NCBI GenBank assembly: GCA_026874595.1
Contig: CM049312.1
Location: 24,173,956-24,237,955, forward strand
Reading direction: 5' to 3'
From: Sipunculus nudus
Taxonomy: Eukaryota; Annelida; Sipuncula; Golfingiida; Sipunculidae
DNA length: 64,000 bases
Part shown: in pieces, positions 21,855 to 34,235 of the stretch
Layout: each line of letters begins with the position of its first letter
How positions within the stretch are numbered: position 1 is the stretch's first letter
The notes under the pieces: generated by a model
Seen by the model: the letters and a program-made list of their open reading frames with translations, nothing else
What the model was told of the DNA's origin: nothing
Databases searched by the model: none
Program-made: the position numbers and the translations under genes

Positions 21855-23442
21855 CTTAAAATTTAGAAACTGACATTACACATAAAAGAATATACCTTTT
21901 TAGACGTAACTTAATACCCCTATCTTTCTTGAGCGGAAAATTGCTGATTATGGTCAAAGGTTTGTGTATATTCCTTTTTTTTCATTTTTATCTATGTACA
22001 TATGACGGTAAAGTGAACAGCGATCAGGTCTCAGATATACAAGGATAATAAAACGATGAGGAGGTGTACTAGATCTCCTGCGGGCATGCTGTACTAGCTT
22101 TTACGGATGTTTGACGTTACGTCGTTGGTTTTGATAAAATCGTGTAAAACCAAAGAGTTTAAACGTTTTAAAGGCGATGAGCCTTGAACATATGATTTCG
22201 AATCTCGTCAGACCTGAAGCTGCGTCCATTTCCTTGACAGTCACCACCGATGTAGATGTAACTTCTCCCTCCGATCTCGTACACAGCCTCGTTCTCGTTG
22301 GCATCTTCGATGGAAACTGCGTCACTCCCGTCACCGAAGGAACGACAAGCTGCAACGTACTCGTTCCAATTGTAACCGGTTCCTTCCAACTTCAAATAAC
22401 ACCTGCCAGTGTTGAGGTTAAGTTGCCAGTTACCAGTACCACAGCAACACTCGTCCGACACAAACTGGCCTGTAAATATTATAGAAATGTTAAGAGCAAA
22501 ACTCGTCCGACACAAACTGGCCTGTAAATATTATAGAAATGTTTAGAGCAAAATTCGTCCGACACAAACTGGCCTGTAAATATCATGGCAAATGTTAACA
22601 GCAAAATTCGCCTTGAACCAACTCGCAAGTGCATATCATTGACAAAAGTTATAAGCAACACTCATCCGAAAAAAAATTGCCCTGCCGTATACGAATCAAC
22701 AAGAGCTTCTCAAGGGAACTATATATTTACAATCGCAGAGCGATCCCAAGGGAGTTAAGCCCCCCCCCCACCAGGACATCTAACCCCGTTCTCTCCCAAA
22801 GTTACCCCCAAAGAGCATAAATAGTAAATAACTTGGAAACGATGTGTAACTAGAAAATTAGTAAACAATTAAAATCTCGACCTCTGACTGTTTCTGACTG
22901 TTAAAATAAGCTAAACTTGGGATCTAACATAAATAAGCATTTTGGTAATCGATGGTTTATCACACTCGCGACTTCAGAATTCAGAAGTCAAAAAAAAAAA
23001 CATGATTAAATATGGAGATGGAAAAAAACTCATCAACCCCTATAAGCATCCCCTCCCTTCGGATGGAGGTTTCAATACAAACTCGTCTGCATATAGTAAT
23101 CACAGAGAGCCGCCAAACACGACCACCAGAAAGACTTTAAATCTTTAAAATCTGGCCTTATTATTCAAATTCACATTTGGAAATTACTAGAAACAGCGGT
23201 ATGCAAACTGCATCCAGTGTACATACAGTAAAAGATGTATGCATATTATGCATTTTTTTTCATAACTTCAAGAATTATATAGAAAAAAAGGCCCAAACGG
23301 CTATAGATTGCATGTTATCAAAAGAACTGGTGTGCAAGCACTATGCCTGTTACAGAGAACAAGATAAAAAATAATGCATTTGCCAAAAAAACCTACCTTG
23401 GCCAAGGTGCAGCAGAGCTGCCAATGCGAGCATAAGATACAT
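21677..23442 (-). CDS. secreted C-type lectin, EPS/WND type (CTL-2), 3 coding exons
   Basis: Spliced minus-strand gene: exon 23397-23442, exon 22214-22469, exon 21677-21854. The 480 nt encode 159 aa plus TAA. Residues 1-16 (MYLMLALAALLHLGQG) are a signal peptide, so the product should be secreted. A single C-type lectin-like domain follows: QFVSDECCCGTGNW, CRSFGDGSDAVSI, NENEAVYEIGGR, IYIGGD, then W.DGS, GEPSNSFGNEEC, NWNDIAC and TGVCKKG. WND, a Ca-site motif, is intact, but EPN is EPS here, a change in the sugar-contact loop that could alter specificity. All junctions are standard: CAAG|GTAGGT, TTTACAG|G, TTCAG|GTCTGA, TTTAAG|G. Phases equal those of CTL-1 (1966-3198), so the two are duplicates about 18 kb apart in the same orientation. 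The last codons contain AAG|GTAAAG, which resembles a donor; I treat the exon as terminal because the protein is complete. Confidence 0.88.
22214..22469 (-). CDS. CTL-2 middle exon (first half of lectin domain)
   Basis: Starts with GCCAGTTTGTG after the acceptor TTTACAG and ends TTCAG|GTCTGA. It encodes QFVSDECCCGTGNW through GNGRSF. It is the CTLD half carrying the two alpha helices and is the most conserved part between the two genes. Confidence 0.9.
22452..22700 (-). repeat. 52-54 bp tandem array of the CTL-2 exon-2 acceptor
   Basis: Units start at 22452, 22504, 22556, 22609 and 22663. The first is the real exon-2 5' end with its acceptor. The next two are nearly identical and keep TTACAG|GCCAGTTTGTGTCGG, so they are potential competing splice acceptors. 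The fourth and fifth are decayed. Because 52 is not a multiple of three, use of an upstream copy shifts the frame and hits a stop (GAGTTTTGCTCTTAA). Confidence 0.9.
22701..23396 (-). other. CTL-2 intron between signal-peptide and lectin exons
   Basis: Rest of the ~930-bp intron. Several short plus-strand frames occur here, none with coding support. A C-run lies near 22760. Confidence 0.6.
23397..23442 (-). CDS. CTL-2 signal-peptide exon
   Basis: ATG at 23442 follows directly after the strong acceptor TTTTTGTCTCTTCAG. It encodes 15 residues plus one base and ends CAAG|GTAGGT. Joining gives GGC CAG across the junction, in frame with the lectin exon. Confidence 0.85.
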
Positions 23443-24481
23443 CTGAAGAGACAAAAATTAGTTCATATATAACATTAGAAAATTAATATTTACTAGCGAG
23501 ATTACCTAAAATTTCAACATGCGACCTGTAACATTCGGGTTTTAGTGTGTATCGACAAAATTAAAGCGAATTCGCCTTTTTTGGATCACACCTAACCCGT
23601 CAAATGCTTAATCAGCACATTTCCTTAGGAGTTCTAATATCTGAAAGAAAGACATCCCAGAAAGACGTCTTATTCGTCATTAAGTTGTATAATATTTAAC
23701 TGTATACACGGTACCTGCCATAACTGCTGAACAGGATTTAAAATTTAGTCCACAATGAATTCCGATGCCAAGGAACAAAACTCTATAACTGGATTGCTAA
23801 ATGAAATAAATGATCCATCCAATATGGGGTCATCGAGAAACGAATATCCGCTCGTGAAAATTCACAGAAACTGTATTTTGCGGAAATTATAGGGATTGGT
23901 GTTGCTGAAGAACAATACACCAAAGTTAGCATTTGTTTATTTATAATTTCGATTCGTAAGAATTATGAAACAAAATTGCTCAAATAATATTTAAGGAACG
24001 AGTATAACTATCTAACATCTGCATACAAAGCAAATAGCTAGGATACCAATGTAGTTTCTTTTGAGGACCTTTTGCACAAGATTTTACTCAAAATGACTAA
24101 TTTTGAATTTTCACATTTCACGAAGGTTCCTAAAAATATTGGAGAACCGAGTAATCAGACTTTGCATAGTTACAGAGGTCTGTGTGATAGTAAAGTTTAA
24201 TGTTATAAAACAAGGAAAATTATTTATTCGGTTGAATTTTATGGGGCGCAAAACGGTGGTTCACAATTAAGTGTTGATAAAGGGGTATAAATAAGTTAAT
24301 CGTTCATAATTAAAGTTTCTAACGAGACATTGCAATATATTGTACACTTTCATGTTTTGCACTGACGTAACAAAGAAGGCCTGTGACAGCATGGATTTTA
24401 TTATATCAAGGGACAGATGATGATTTCCATGATTTAGGTTACACACAAGAGCACTCGCATTAGATGTCGTAGCCACTTACC
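23443..24481 (-). other. CTL-2 5'-UTR intron and end of non-coding first exon
   Basis: A consensus donor CTCAAG|GTAAGT at 24481/24480 pairs with the pyrimidine-rich acceptor TCTCTTCAG just before the ATG at 23442. The intron is about 1038 bp. The non-coding first exon would be roughly 20-30 nt. Confidence 0.7.
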
Positions 24482-24524
24482 TTGAGTTTGTATGAGTACA
24501 CACTGGCAGACTGGACGTTCACTG

Positions 24525-24534
24525 TTTATATATA
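24525..24534 (-). promoter_or_regulatory. TATA box of CTL-2
   Basis: TATATATAAA on the minus strand, about 45-50 nt upstream of the first-exon donor. This places the start site near 24498 and matches the CTL-1 promoter layout. Confidence 0.6.
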
Positions 24535-24754
24535 TACACAGCCGGTTGGGAAAATGTCCATCTTTACCTCTTTATCTGTATATTATTATCATGGTCAAGG
24601 TAAATACAGACAATGCCAGCCTTGTACACGAGATTACCAATCTCGCCCTGATGGTCGGATTCTCATAAATAAGATATGGCACCTTCCTGAAAACGTACGG
24701 GTCACTGTATTTGTCATTGGTTAGCAGAGCGTCCGTTCACTAAACACTCAATAC

Positions 24755-24759
<5 letters not shown>

Positions 24760-24799
<40 letters not shown>
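24760..24799. repeat. (TA)n microsatellite
   Basis: Pure TA repeat. Confidence 0.97.
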
Positions 24800-24802
<3 letters not shown>

Positions 24803-25990
24803 ATATATTATAGTTAAAATCGATGAACAAAGCATAACAGGGACGGATCCAGCATTTAGGAAAAGGAGGGGTCCAACCAGCGAGGACTAATAACAAAACC
24901 TAAAATAAGGTTTTATACACGGAAAACGTCTCCTTTCTGGTCTGATTAACATGGTTACTGGTTTGGGGACGTTGCTTAAATCAAATGGTTAATTTAATAT
25001 TTATACGCTGATAATATGGCAATTTCCCTGGCTTTTCTGTTACCAGAAAAGGATTACGAGCCACCTGCACAGAGAGCTTGATCTGTCAGTGAAAAGGTAG
25101 ATGTTGTGTGAATTATCTTAATTTACTTGACTTCAAAATAACCCCTGTAGATACATGTCCTGAAACGTGAAATCAGTGCCGGGTTTAAACATAGATAGAA
25201 CAGCTCTAAGACATGAAGAAAATGATAACTGTTTTCATTTTACTTAATTATATGTGAAGTGATAAAAACTAAAAGAAGGGAACTGCTATGACTTTGTAAA
25301 TAAGAAATGATTGATTATCCATATAATCGATTATAATATGGAGGCAGACATATCGACTTTTTAATGATTCGTTAGCTATGTACGTCTGCAGAATTCCATC
25401 CGGGTCTCGTGACAGGGCGGAAACACATGATTATCAATTGCGTCAACCATGCGGGATTAGTGTACTGTTCCTGCGGCCTTGGCTGTGTAACACTGAGGGG
25501 CCCCCCAAAGCCGCACTCATTTGTGAGTGAAACACTACTGTGGAGGTACAGTCTCCAAATTAAGCGTATAGATTGATCACCCTGGGTTGTGGACAACTCT
25601 TGCATGGAGTCTGTACTCTGCTCCTAGACCACGGAAGCCGGTCATCTGTACTTGATACTGGATCTCAACATTTTTAATATAAATAGCTTCAGTTAACATG
25701 TAAACGATAATCAAATGGCGATATCCCAGGCTTTTTCTTAAATCAGATTAGGATTCAATCCACCGACAAAGGCTCCTTGATATATCAATCACAATTTAGA
25801 TTGCAACCGATCGATGCTTAATAGATCTCAATTTATTTGTTGGTTCCAAATGTTACCACCCTTTTAGTTACAGGTCTAAAAACATTTTTACAGTGCCGGA
25901 TATACTAGATATAGTCCAGAAATGTACGCTGGGTCTCACATCCCCTGTCAGCGTCCATATTTGGATAGCTATCACTATTTTTCAAAGTGA

Positions 25991-26040
<50 letters not shown>

Positions 26041-26058
26041 AGAGAGAGAGAGAGAGCG
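25991..26058. repeat. (TG)n-(GA)n microsatellite
   Basis: Short TG run followed by about 28 GA repeats with two AAAG interruptions. Confidence 0.96.
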
Positions 26059-26939
26059 AGATTGCTTATAATTACGACGGATATGTGTGCCGAGGGGAAA
26101 ACGAAATGAGCAGGTGCTGAATATTTTCAGAGATATGGCTTTCATTTATATCGATCTTCACAATTTCAAGCGCTGCCGTATACTAAATTTCATCCCAAAA
26201 AGATATTACTTGAAATAACGGTAAGCCTTGCTTGCAGTTTTATATCCGAAAGCGCTCTATAAATAGAACGAAAATATGGAATCAGAGATACAGAGCAGCT
26301 ACAGTGGATATTAAAACCCGGACTATAGCATATGGTTTCTTTTATTATATAGAGTTTAAAGCTGCCGTCCAAGATTAAATCTTGCCTATATGTCCCACTG
26401 AAAAAACAAATGGCCAATATAGACAGTCCCCGGCGATGGTTGGGAGAGTTTATCAAGTCTGACTCCGTAGCTTTATTTCTTCTTTATGTTCAGAGGCAAA
26501 AAACCTAAGATTAGACGGCGGTCTCTGTATTATAGGTAACGGGATGCTGCCAACTCAATCAGCATATTTTTTTAGTATAACAATTCAGAAGATACCAATG
26601 TGATTTGTTTGGGGTATACTGGAATGGTTTAAAAAGGATTGGTACTGACAAGCCGAGCGTAACTCTAGCTTGAAATGGCTTGTAATGGATAAATAAGTTA
26701 AACTATATCACTGATACAAAGTTAAATAAAACAGATATATGTCTCCCCTCCCTATTGGCTTCCTATTACCAGTTTTAAAGAAAAAAAAATTATCCTGAAG
26801 ATTTTTGTAGAATTGACCTCGATGATGATAATCAAAGTCCCTATTTTTAACTCATCTGAGATTTTGGTAGAAACTATTCATGAATCAAATATCACCAAAA
26901 ATACTGAATGGTTCAACAGTTATGGCGTACCCAAATTAT

Positions 26940-27180
26940 TTCCATTCCAGTTGATTTTACCTCGACAATAAAGGTCAAGGTCACCAGTTTTCCATCCTTT
27001 TGAAGAAATTGCATTAAACAAAATGTGTATCAAGTATTTGAGAAAATAATATTACCTGCTTCAAAAGTTGCCACATTCAAATATAATTACATGTGTTAGG
27101 GTTCACAATGAAATTAAAGTTCGGCCGATTTAACCTTGATGGTAAAGGTCAAGGTCACCTGTTTTCGAACTGCCACGAGA
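26940..27180 (+). repeat. dispersed repeat with AAAGGTCAAGGTCACC core, two copies
   Basis: GATTTTACCTCGACAATAAAGGTCAAGG near 26953 and ATTTAACCTTGATGGTAAAGGTCAAGG near 27128 lie in similar contexts about 177 bp apart. Confidence 0.65.
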
Positions 27181-28510
27181 TATTTTATGGCCCTGAAAAG
27201 GCCATATAAATAATCATTTTAACGTTATTAAAATTGTTTTGAATCGTCTGAACAGGTGGGGAAGGAAGGGACGGCATAATGCTGTAAACATACATCATCC
27301 CTTTTCTTGGCACTACCTCCATGGATCTGTATTAAATGATCAACTCTTAGATTCTTTTTTACCCCGGCCACCAGGGCGGCTGCAGTGGCGGGTCGTGCCC
27401 TCGTCACTTCCGGTATGAATGGCGTCCTATTGTTAACAAGCCGCATGATTTACTTGTCAACTGTTTTCATGCTTGTGTCGTTATGACTCGTACCCAGTGT
27501 TTGTGATTACCAATGCTCTAACAGAGGGTAACATGCATTCCCTTAGCAGAAACACAGGAAAGAGCGGGTTTGCGAGCGAGAAGTCTGTCATGCTCACTTC
27601 ACACCTGTTTTGACTAACGAGTTGTGCCAAACGAGACGTCTGTTGCGAGAAAATAAACTGAGGAAGCTTTCAAAAAGTGCGGTACGGGGCTTAAGTTTAA
27701 ATAGGTAGCATTTTGCTCCCTTTATATTCCAACTTTACAAAGGAAGCAAGCGATAACTAAGATTTACATTAAAATTAGATTCAGCCCCGGTCTCAGGTAT
27801 ATATCAATAGTAAAAAACCCATGGTTAATAAACAGGTACAGACTATACTCGTTTACCACTGTGGCCCCAGTCACACATTCCCGGATTTGCGTCACGGTTT
27901 GCCCCCAGGTTGACCTCGGTTTTGACTCTACGATTTGAATTCTGTACGCATGGTTCTTCGAAGTTAACTACGGGCTAGTTAAGGTTCCAGTAGGGTTATA
28001 ATAATATCGGTTTTAAGCCGATTTACCCTGTTTAACCACGGCCCAAAGAGGGCGCCAATAGGTCGCAAGTACGGTCATCGCGGCTCTAGCAGGACGCCGG
28101 TGCGACATGAATAGGTTTGGGGTCATTCCAGACAAATGATGAATTTTAGGTTAGCAACTTTTATAAACATGAAGCATCAACCATTAAGCTTTTGTGTACT
28201 TTTGTATAATAATGAAGTATTTCTGAACAGGATAGGATGTTTGCCAAGCTAAGTACTCTTTGGATTTTTAAATATTGATACTGTAAAATAGAAATACCAT
28301 AAAATCATATCCACTAGGTTATGAACAAGAGAACCTGCGTGCTGCACATTAGGAAAGCGTACTGACACTTATACTTCTATCAACAGTTAGGGCCGAAGTT
28401 CCTTTTTCTGAAGTTTCAACGAAGTGTCACAAGAATATATAAAAAGTATTGAAATACGGTGTCTTTAAGCCGGATCCTGATTTGCCGAGCTAAAAATGAT
28501 TTTGTTATAA
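27181..28510. other. intergenic, nothing recognised
   Basis: CpG-containing patches at 27340-27440 and 27860-28100 have no supported exon, splice pair or RNA gene. Confidence 0.4.
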
Positions 28511-28514
28511 ATAA

Positions 28515-28970
28515 ATTTTCCTTTTAATATTAAAAGAAAATTTGAAATTAATTTTCTGCAATAAGGTCCTTATTTGTATATATAAAAATACTCACAATAT
28601 TAACTAAATACCAACATTTACAGAATATATACCAATTTTGGTGACAGTAACTTTGTGGAAACATGGTAACAGAGCAAACACATTAACATTCCCGCTTAGT
28701 TTCTGATGTAGCCATACAGGATTTTTGAATAGGGGGCGTGGGAGGGGAATGGAAACCCGATTCCATGGTATAGAATCATTATGAAAAGAAAGGCTATAAT
28801 GGCGCAAACTGAGGCAGTTTTAAAGGCTTCATGATGAAGTTTTTAATCAACAAATTAACCTTTAAATGTTTAAACAAAGCCTAATTTTTTTCTGCAATAA
28901 GGTCCTTATTTTTTCATACAAATATACTCACAATAAGAGGCATTTTTGTTCACATTGCTTTGCTGTTGAA
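28515..28970 (+). repeat. direct repeat pair, ~345 bp apart
   Basis: A segment containing TTTTCTGCAATAAGGTCCTTATTT and ATACTCACAATA occurs near 28550 and again near 28890. Confidence 0.8.
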
Positions 28971-29633
28971 TCAAAAAAAGTCACAAAAATCTTTCTTTGT
29001 GCTTGACAAAACGTCATCCATATTATACACTTTTCTCTCCAACAGAGAACACATAAGTACATATATATCTGAATTCATTTAAAAGGTCCGGGACACAATT
29101 TAATAGGAAATGTTCATAATTTGTTTAGAATGACCCTTTAACTAGGGTTTATTAGAGTCCATAGCGGTGTTTACCGGCGGGCACACGGGCTTACCTGGAG
29201 GCCTGCATGGCGCATTTTCACGCATTTTTCATTCTAAGCAGTTTTGAGGTTTAAGTAGTTGAAATACCTCATTACATTTTCACCATCTTGTAAAGGAAAA
29301 CTCAGACTATAGGACAAGTCAACAAGCCCGAAGAATTAGTCTCAAGCAGAGAATCAGTTTGACGATGAGGTGTCACAGCCCTAGAAACAGACACGGAGCA
29401 AGGGGAAGGAAAAGTATTAGTGCCTCGAGGACAAGCGTTGACAGCGTTTTAATACAATCTTAGAACTGCACAAATCTATAATCAAGCGTTCCCCTTCAGC
29501 ATAAAATGAGGCCTACAAGACTCACTTCTAAAGCAATGGAAAACCAATGGACCTGTTCTATTCAGAGACGGAGGTCTTATCTTTTACCATAATACTATAA
29601 ATAATATTTCAAGCTTGAACTATTACCAGTTGA

Positions 29634-29693
<60 letters not shown>

Positions 29694-31080
29694 ATTTATA
29701 TATATACATTTATAAAACAGATATATAACAGAATACTATTAAACTTGCACCAAGGAAAATTATTTAGTGCATAGCTTTGATATGAATGAGCGATAAAATG
29801 CAATCTGCAATCATTACTTATGGATAATGAGGGCTTTTGTATTCTATGACAGGAAGAAAACTTAAAACTTTAATTCCGGAAAATCAATCTACAAATAGAG
29901 GTCAATTGCGCGTTGATATATAATTTTGAATATAGAGAGACCCGTGAAAAGGTCCCCATGACCGCATCGTCAGGGTGAATGGATGATACCGGTTAATCAA
30001 GAATTAGAGGGAAGGGACCAGGCGCTGGAATTATAATTATATAATTTCGATTTTTTTTTCAATTTTTTTCCATTATCAGACTGTCTGACCGTAGCAGACC
30101 CTCCAGGCGGCCTAGATAAATTCTCCTGAACCCTAGTTAAACGACGCATAACGTAGCTACACGTAGTTCCCGAGGCGTAATTAACCTTACTTAGCCCTAG
30201 TAGGGCCAAGGCGTAGCAGAGTGAAACAGTGGTCACACCATACATAGAACCTCCTTAACCGTACAAGCAAAGAATGTAGTAAGATAAGAGGGTTCGTGAC
30301 GACGCGACTTCGGCGCCCCTTACGGCGAGGAAGACATGATCCAAACAAAGCAGGTGCGCGTGATTGAACGTTAAGCCAAAGGAAAATTCAGGGCTGTAAA
30401 TCGCGCATATTATAAATACCAACTGCGGCATGTGACCATAAATAATGCCAACAAATGTAGAAACTCTATTAATTCGGGGTAAAACTTTTTAACTGACAGT
30501 TGATAGTTTGACGATGAGAGCTGTTCCTGTAAGCTATTTATCGCCCACTCAATTGTCAGATAAATGTAAATGAATCAGTAAATATATGGCTTTGACGCAT
30601 ATTTATTTGCAAATATTAAATAAAATAGATAACCTTTCTTTTAAAATCATATAAGGTGATCTTTTAAGGAGACACGTTTTTCCAAACCGATGGACAGTGT
30701 TCCTGTTTATACCATTTCACGGCGTCTTAATCTTCTTAATCTTTTGACGTCACACGTGGCACCCTGGCAGGCACAGGTTTTAATCCAGAATAAATCAGTT
30801 GTTTTCAAAATGTAACTGATACAAACATCCTTTGAGTATGTGTGATTTTATGCATGATTTACATGACAGGTGCCTGTAAAAATGTGCTAATGATCATTTG
30901 ATTAGTAATGTAAGATCGCCGCGGACAACATTACTGCCTGACAAATCATGATACACGGGAAGTTAATATGTTACAACACGTTAATTAATTTTGGGATTTC
31001 TGTGGTTTTCAGGGTAAATCTGTCGGAGCTGAAAAAAAAAAACAACAAGTTGCCAATGCGCCTTGCCGCTCAACTGATTT
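28971..31080. other. intergenic, nothing recognised
   Basis: AT-rich apart from a CpG-richer part at 30080-30370. The minus-strand 82-codon frame at 29997-30245 has no domain. No RNA gene seen. Confidence 0.4.
29634..29705. repeat. (TC)n-(TA)n microsatellite
   Basis: Short TC run followed by an interrupted TA repeat. Confidence 0.95.
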
Positions 31081-31085
31081 CTGTT

Positions 31086-31862
31086 TACCTTGAACATGGG
31101 TCACATGACTCCTAGAGTGCTCAAAATCATGCATTTTGCCAAAAGACCTTAGATTACAATGACCTTTATTCTACATCCAGCTGCTACCATTTGTGCCCAT
31201 CTGACTAATGGATTGTTTAAATTAAGTTCTTTCACACAGCTTGCAGAATATAGGTCACAATGACATTATTTCAGGCTTTCAAGATTTTCACATGCAGGAA
31301 TCTCCCTGGATCTTAATCAAATTAAAAGTTTCAAGGTCCAACTAAATGCAAATCTCTCTTATCGGGTGCGCAATTCATGTTCGTTCACATATCTTGCAGA
31401 ATATACCTCACTGTGGCGTAATTTCAGGTTTAGAAAGAGATTTGCCTAAGACCTCCCTGGGTATAAAGATAGTAGATTCAGTAAATAACGTTAACAGTTT
31501 GTGCCCTGTTAACAGCCAGACTGCTTCATTTGAAAGTCTCAAAATCGAGAAAAAAATATGTAAAAATAGAAAAACATACATGTGGCGCCATTATTCTGCA
31601 GGAACTGATGAAACACTCCATGATCAATATGTATACAAAGTTACATGGCAATCAATGCATTAGTTATGCAGATACTTGAGCTTTTGTATCAAATTTAACT
31701 TTAAATTATGGATATATTCCATGGACCTCCCTGGATATCAAGTAAGAAGTTTTTAGCTTCAGCGGGTACGGTTTGTGCTCCCTGTTAATGGAGGGCCGGA
31801 CGGACGACGGACAAAGAATGATTGCTATAGCTCAGTTGCTTTTCAGTTAGCTGAGCTTATTA
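31086..31862 (+). repeat. dispersed repeat ending GGACGGACGACGGACAAAG plus hairpin
   Basis: Has internal similar blocks (TTGCAGAATATAGGTCACAATG near 31240; CTTGCAGAATATACCTCACTG near 31391; repeated CCTCCCTGG). It ends with a GGACGGACGACGGACAAAG tail and a hairpin AGCTCAG...AGCTGAGCTT. The end is shared with 7722-7790. The 105-codon frame at 31346-31663 lies inside this repeat and is probably not a gene. Confidence 0.65.
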
Positions 31863-32569
31863 TTTAAAAAAAAAATAACGTATTATGCGTATATTTTAGT
31901 TAAACGAAAACAAAACCTGTGCTTCCTTGTAAGAAAATGGAATGTTCATAGCTTGCATTTAAATAAATAAAGTTTTAAGTTTTCCACTTAAATTGAATTT
32001 TTACTTACTTTAATCAGCTGATAAACTTCCTATATCCTTTACATTTTGTCACCTAAATTAACAATTGCAACTAATAATTTAACTATTTCCGAGTGTTAGT
32101 ATGTAAAAGTCTATTAATGTATAAGTAACACATATATAGTTAATGTATTTAAAATGTGAAAACTGGCACAATTGATTTAAAAGTGATAATTTATTAAAAG
32201 CTGTTATATTTCATTTCATGGCTCATTACTAAAATACTTCTAATTAAAAAAAAAGAAACCCTGTAGAAGAGTGTTTGAATTACGTCCAGTCTTCTCTGTT
32301 GCTTGGAAGTTGAGGTGTTTGATTGTCAGTTTACCAGAGAATACAGATACAGACTGAACAAGAGACGAACATGGAGAGGCAGGAGAGGAGAAAAAAAATG
32401 AACACTGTTATTGAGAACCAGTCAAAAACTTTTATTGAAACCTGAAGCCCTTAACAATAAATGTCCGTTTAATCCAAAATAAGCACTTCATATAATTGAA
32501 GAGAAAATTGATATTTGTGTAAGCACTGAAGTCTGCCTGAATTCATTGAACCCCGCAGTCATGGCAGAT
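31863..32569. other. intergenic, nothing recognised
   Basis: AT-rich sequence with no gene signal. Confidence 0.5.
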
Positions 32570-33525
32570 TAAAACACTCAAGGCTGTGTGTTTACACATG
32601 TGGTAAGGGAAAGGAGGGGGAAGGGGATCACTATTTCCCATAGAGACTGTATGAATAGAAGTAAAACAAATTAGATCAACATAAGATGAGTAAACTTTTG
32701 AAATTGTGGAGTGGAAAATCATCATAATTTCTCTTTGCTTGGTGTGTATCATCCACCACCTTCACCTAAGTGCAATTTCACTAATCAGCAATTTATTGAT
32801 GGGTTTACACAGACCCTAGTACCACTGCTGGCAGATGCGCTGAATAATCTGATTATGGGTGATTTTAACATCCTTAATGAATCATGAAGTAGTTACACCG
32901 TTGATCTTGAACTAAGTAAACAGAAAGAAAAAACTTGGAGTTTGTATGGCTGGCAAAGGAAAGTCACTGTCTGATTATAATAAAGTTATAGCATACCTTG
33001 GTGCCGTTAAGACACTATCCTCAAGTAACAAGCCGGAAAGTAGACAGTATAATATCAGATGTATTTACTTCTAAGTTAGACAAATTGCAAGTGAAAATTC
33101 AGGAAACAATGAAACCTGATCTCTTACATCTGTATATTCAAAGGGACTAAGTGACATTCTTGACAAATTAGCTACAGCAAAAGCCAATGTGGTAACAAAA
33201 CGTTCAAAATATCCGTGGTTCACAGAAGAGAAGGCTAGTCTCAAAAGAGCCGTGAGATCTCAAGAAAGACTTAGCGAAAGCATAAAACGTTTGATACATT
33301 GACAAATTATACTCACTTTAGGAATCTATATTCGAATTACTTAAAGAACAGTAAAAGAAAATATCATTACTGAACAATTTCAAAATAGTGAAAATGATGC
33401 ACACAACTTATATGCATTAGTAAATATTTAACCTAACCGGGCGTGTCAGCAAAAATCCCATGCCGAAAGATGAAGATTTTGGGAACTTCCAGACAGATTT
33501 GCATATTTTTTTCACATGTCACTGA
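32570..33525 (+). pseudogene. non-LTR retrotransposon (LINE) endonuclease fragment
   Basis: Read with frameshifts on the plus strand, this follows the order of a LINE ORF2 amino part. QGCVFTHVVRERRGKGITISHRD-like residues lie near 32580-32650, then FEIVEWKIIIISLLGVYHPPPS near 32698-32770 (the GVYRPPS strand of AP endonucleases). LLADALNNLIMGDFNILNES follows near 32830-32885, with the catalytic GDFN motif. Next come KYPWFTEEKASLKRAVRSQERL near 33206-33275 (the PWxxxEI linker) and NPMPKDEDFGNFQTDLHIFF near 33457-33515, equivalent to the block just before the reverse transcriptase. Several stops and frame changes show it is dead. The layout suits a CR1/L2/RTE-type element; the clade is not decided. 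The reverse transcriptase half is absent. Confidence 0.78.
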
Positions 33526-34172
33526 AAACAGGGTTTAATCAGATTATCTTTAATTTTTGCCACATGAAAAAGTGTATTATTTTTATGATTTTTGTTTTAA
33601 TTTTGATTAATACAAAATGAAATGAAATAAGACAACTAGCCTATGAATTTTCATTTTTATCAATTTTTACTGTAATTTGAATCAATAATCATACCAAACC
33701 TCGTTATATCTTTATCTTGTTCAAAGTAGGTTGATAATTTTCAGGGGGGATTAATATATAATAAAGGAGGCAGAACCAGTAAATCTTTATTCTCTGAAAA
33801 ATTGAAATCATACATGTGTATAATGAGGAGTGTTACGAAAACTTGATCAAACTTCTATACGTATGACGAAAATGTTGTGCTTTGGCTGGGGGCCAAAATT
33901 AAATATAACATTTTAATAATTATTAATAATGCAATTTACAAATAATATTTTCTATGATAATTTGAAATATCCTTTTAATAAAGACAAAAAGTACAAGCAT
34001 CTGTACTCTGATCTGGCCTCTAAATACACGGCACGTATCCCTAGTTACTGGCAAATAAGCAGAATTTTTGTTCAGGAGGTCCGCTGGTGTTCTTGGCCCA
34101 CTGACGCTGAGGCTGTCTCAAAATAGATTGACAAACACATTTTGATTCAAACGTTCTGCATAAGTGCAAAAT

Positions 34173-34235
<63 letters not shown>

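Larger units (their letters stand above)
24535..26800. other. upstream and intergenic region, no gene recognised
   Basis: Contains (TA)n at 24760-24799 and a GC-richer patch at 25380-25650 that is open on both strands without a domain. A dispersed repeat motif CAGGGACGGATCCAGCATTT at 24839-24858 recurs inverted near 48540. Otherwise AT-rich. Confidence 0.45.

Noticed and set aside
22177-22527. 116-codon plus-strand frame over the lectin exon
   Set aside because: Antisense shadow of the well-supported CTL-2 exon on the minus strand.
25372-25605. Open frames on both strands in a GC-richer patch
   Set aside because: About 65 open codons are expected by chance at this composition; no acceptor/donor pair gives a sensible exon.
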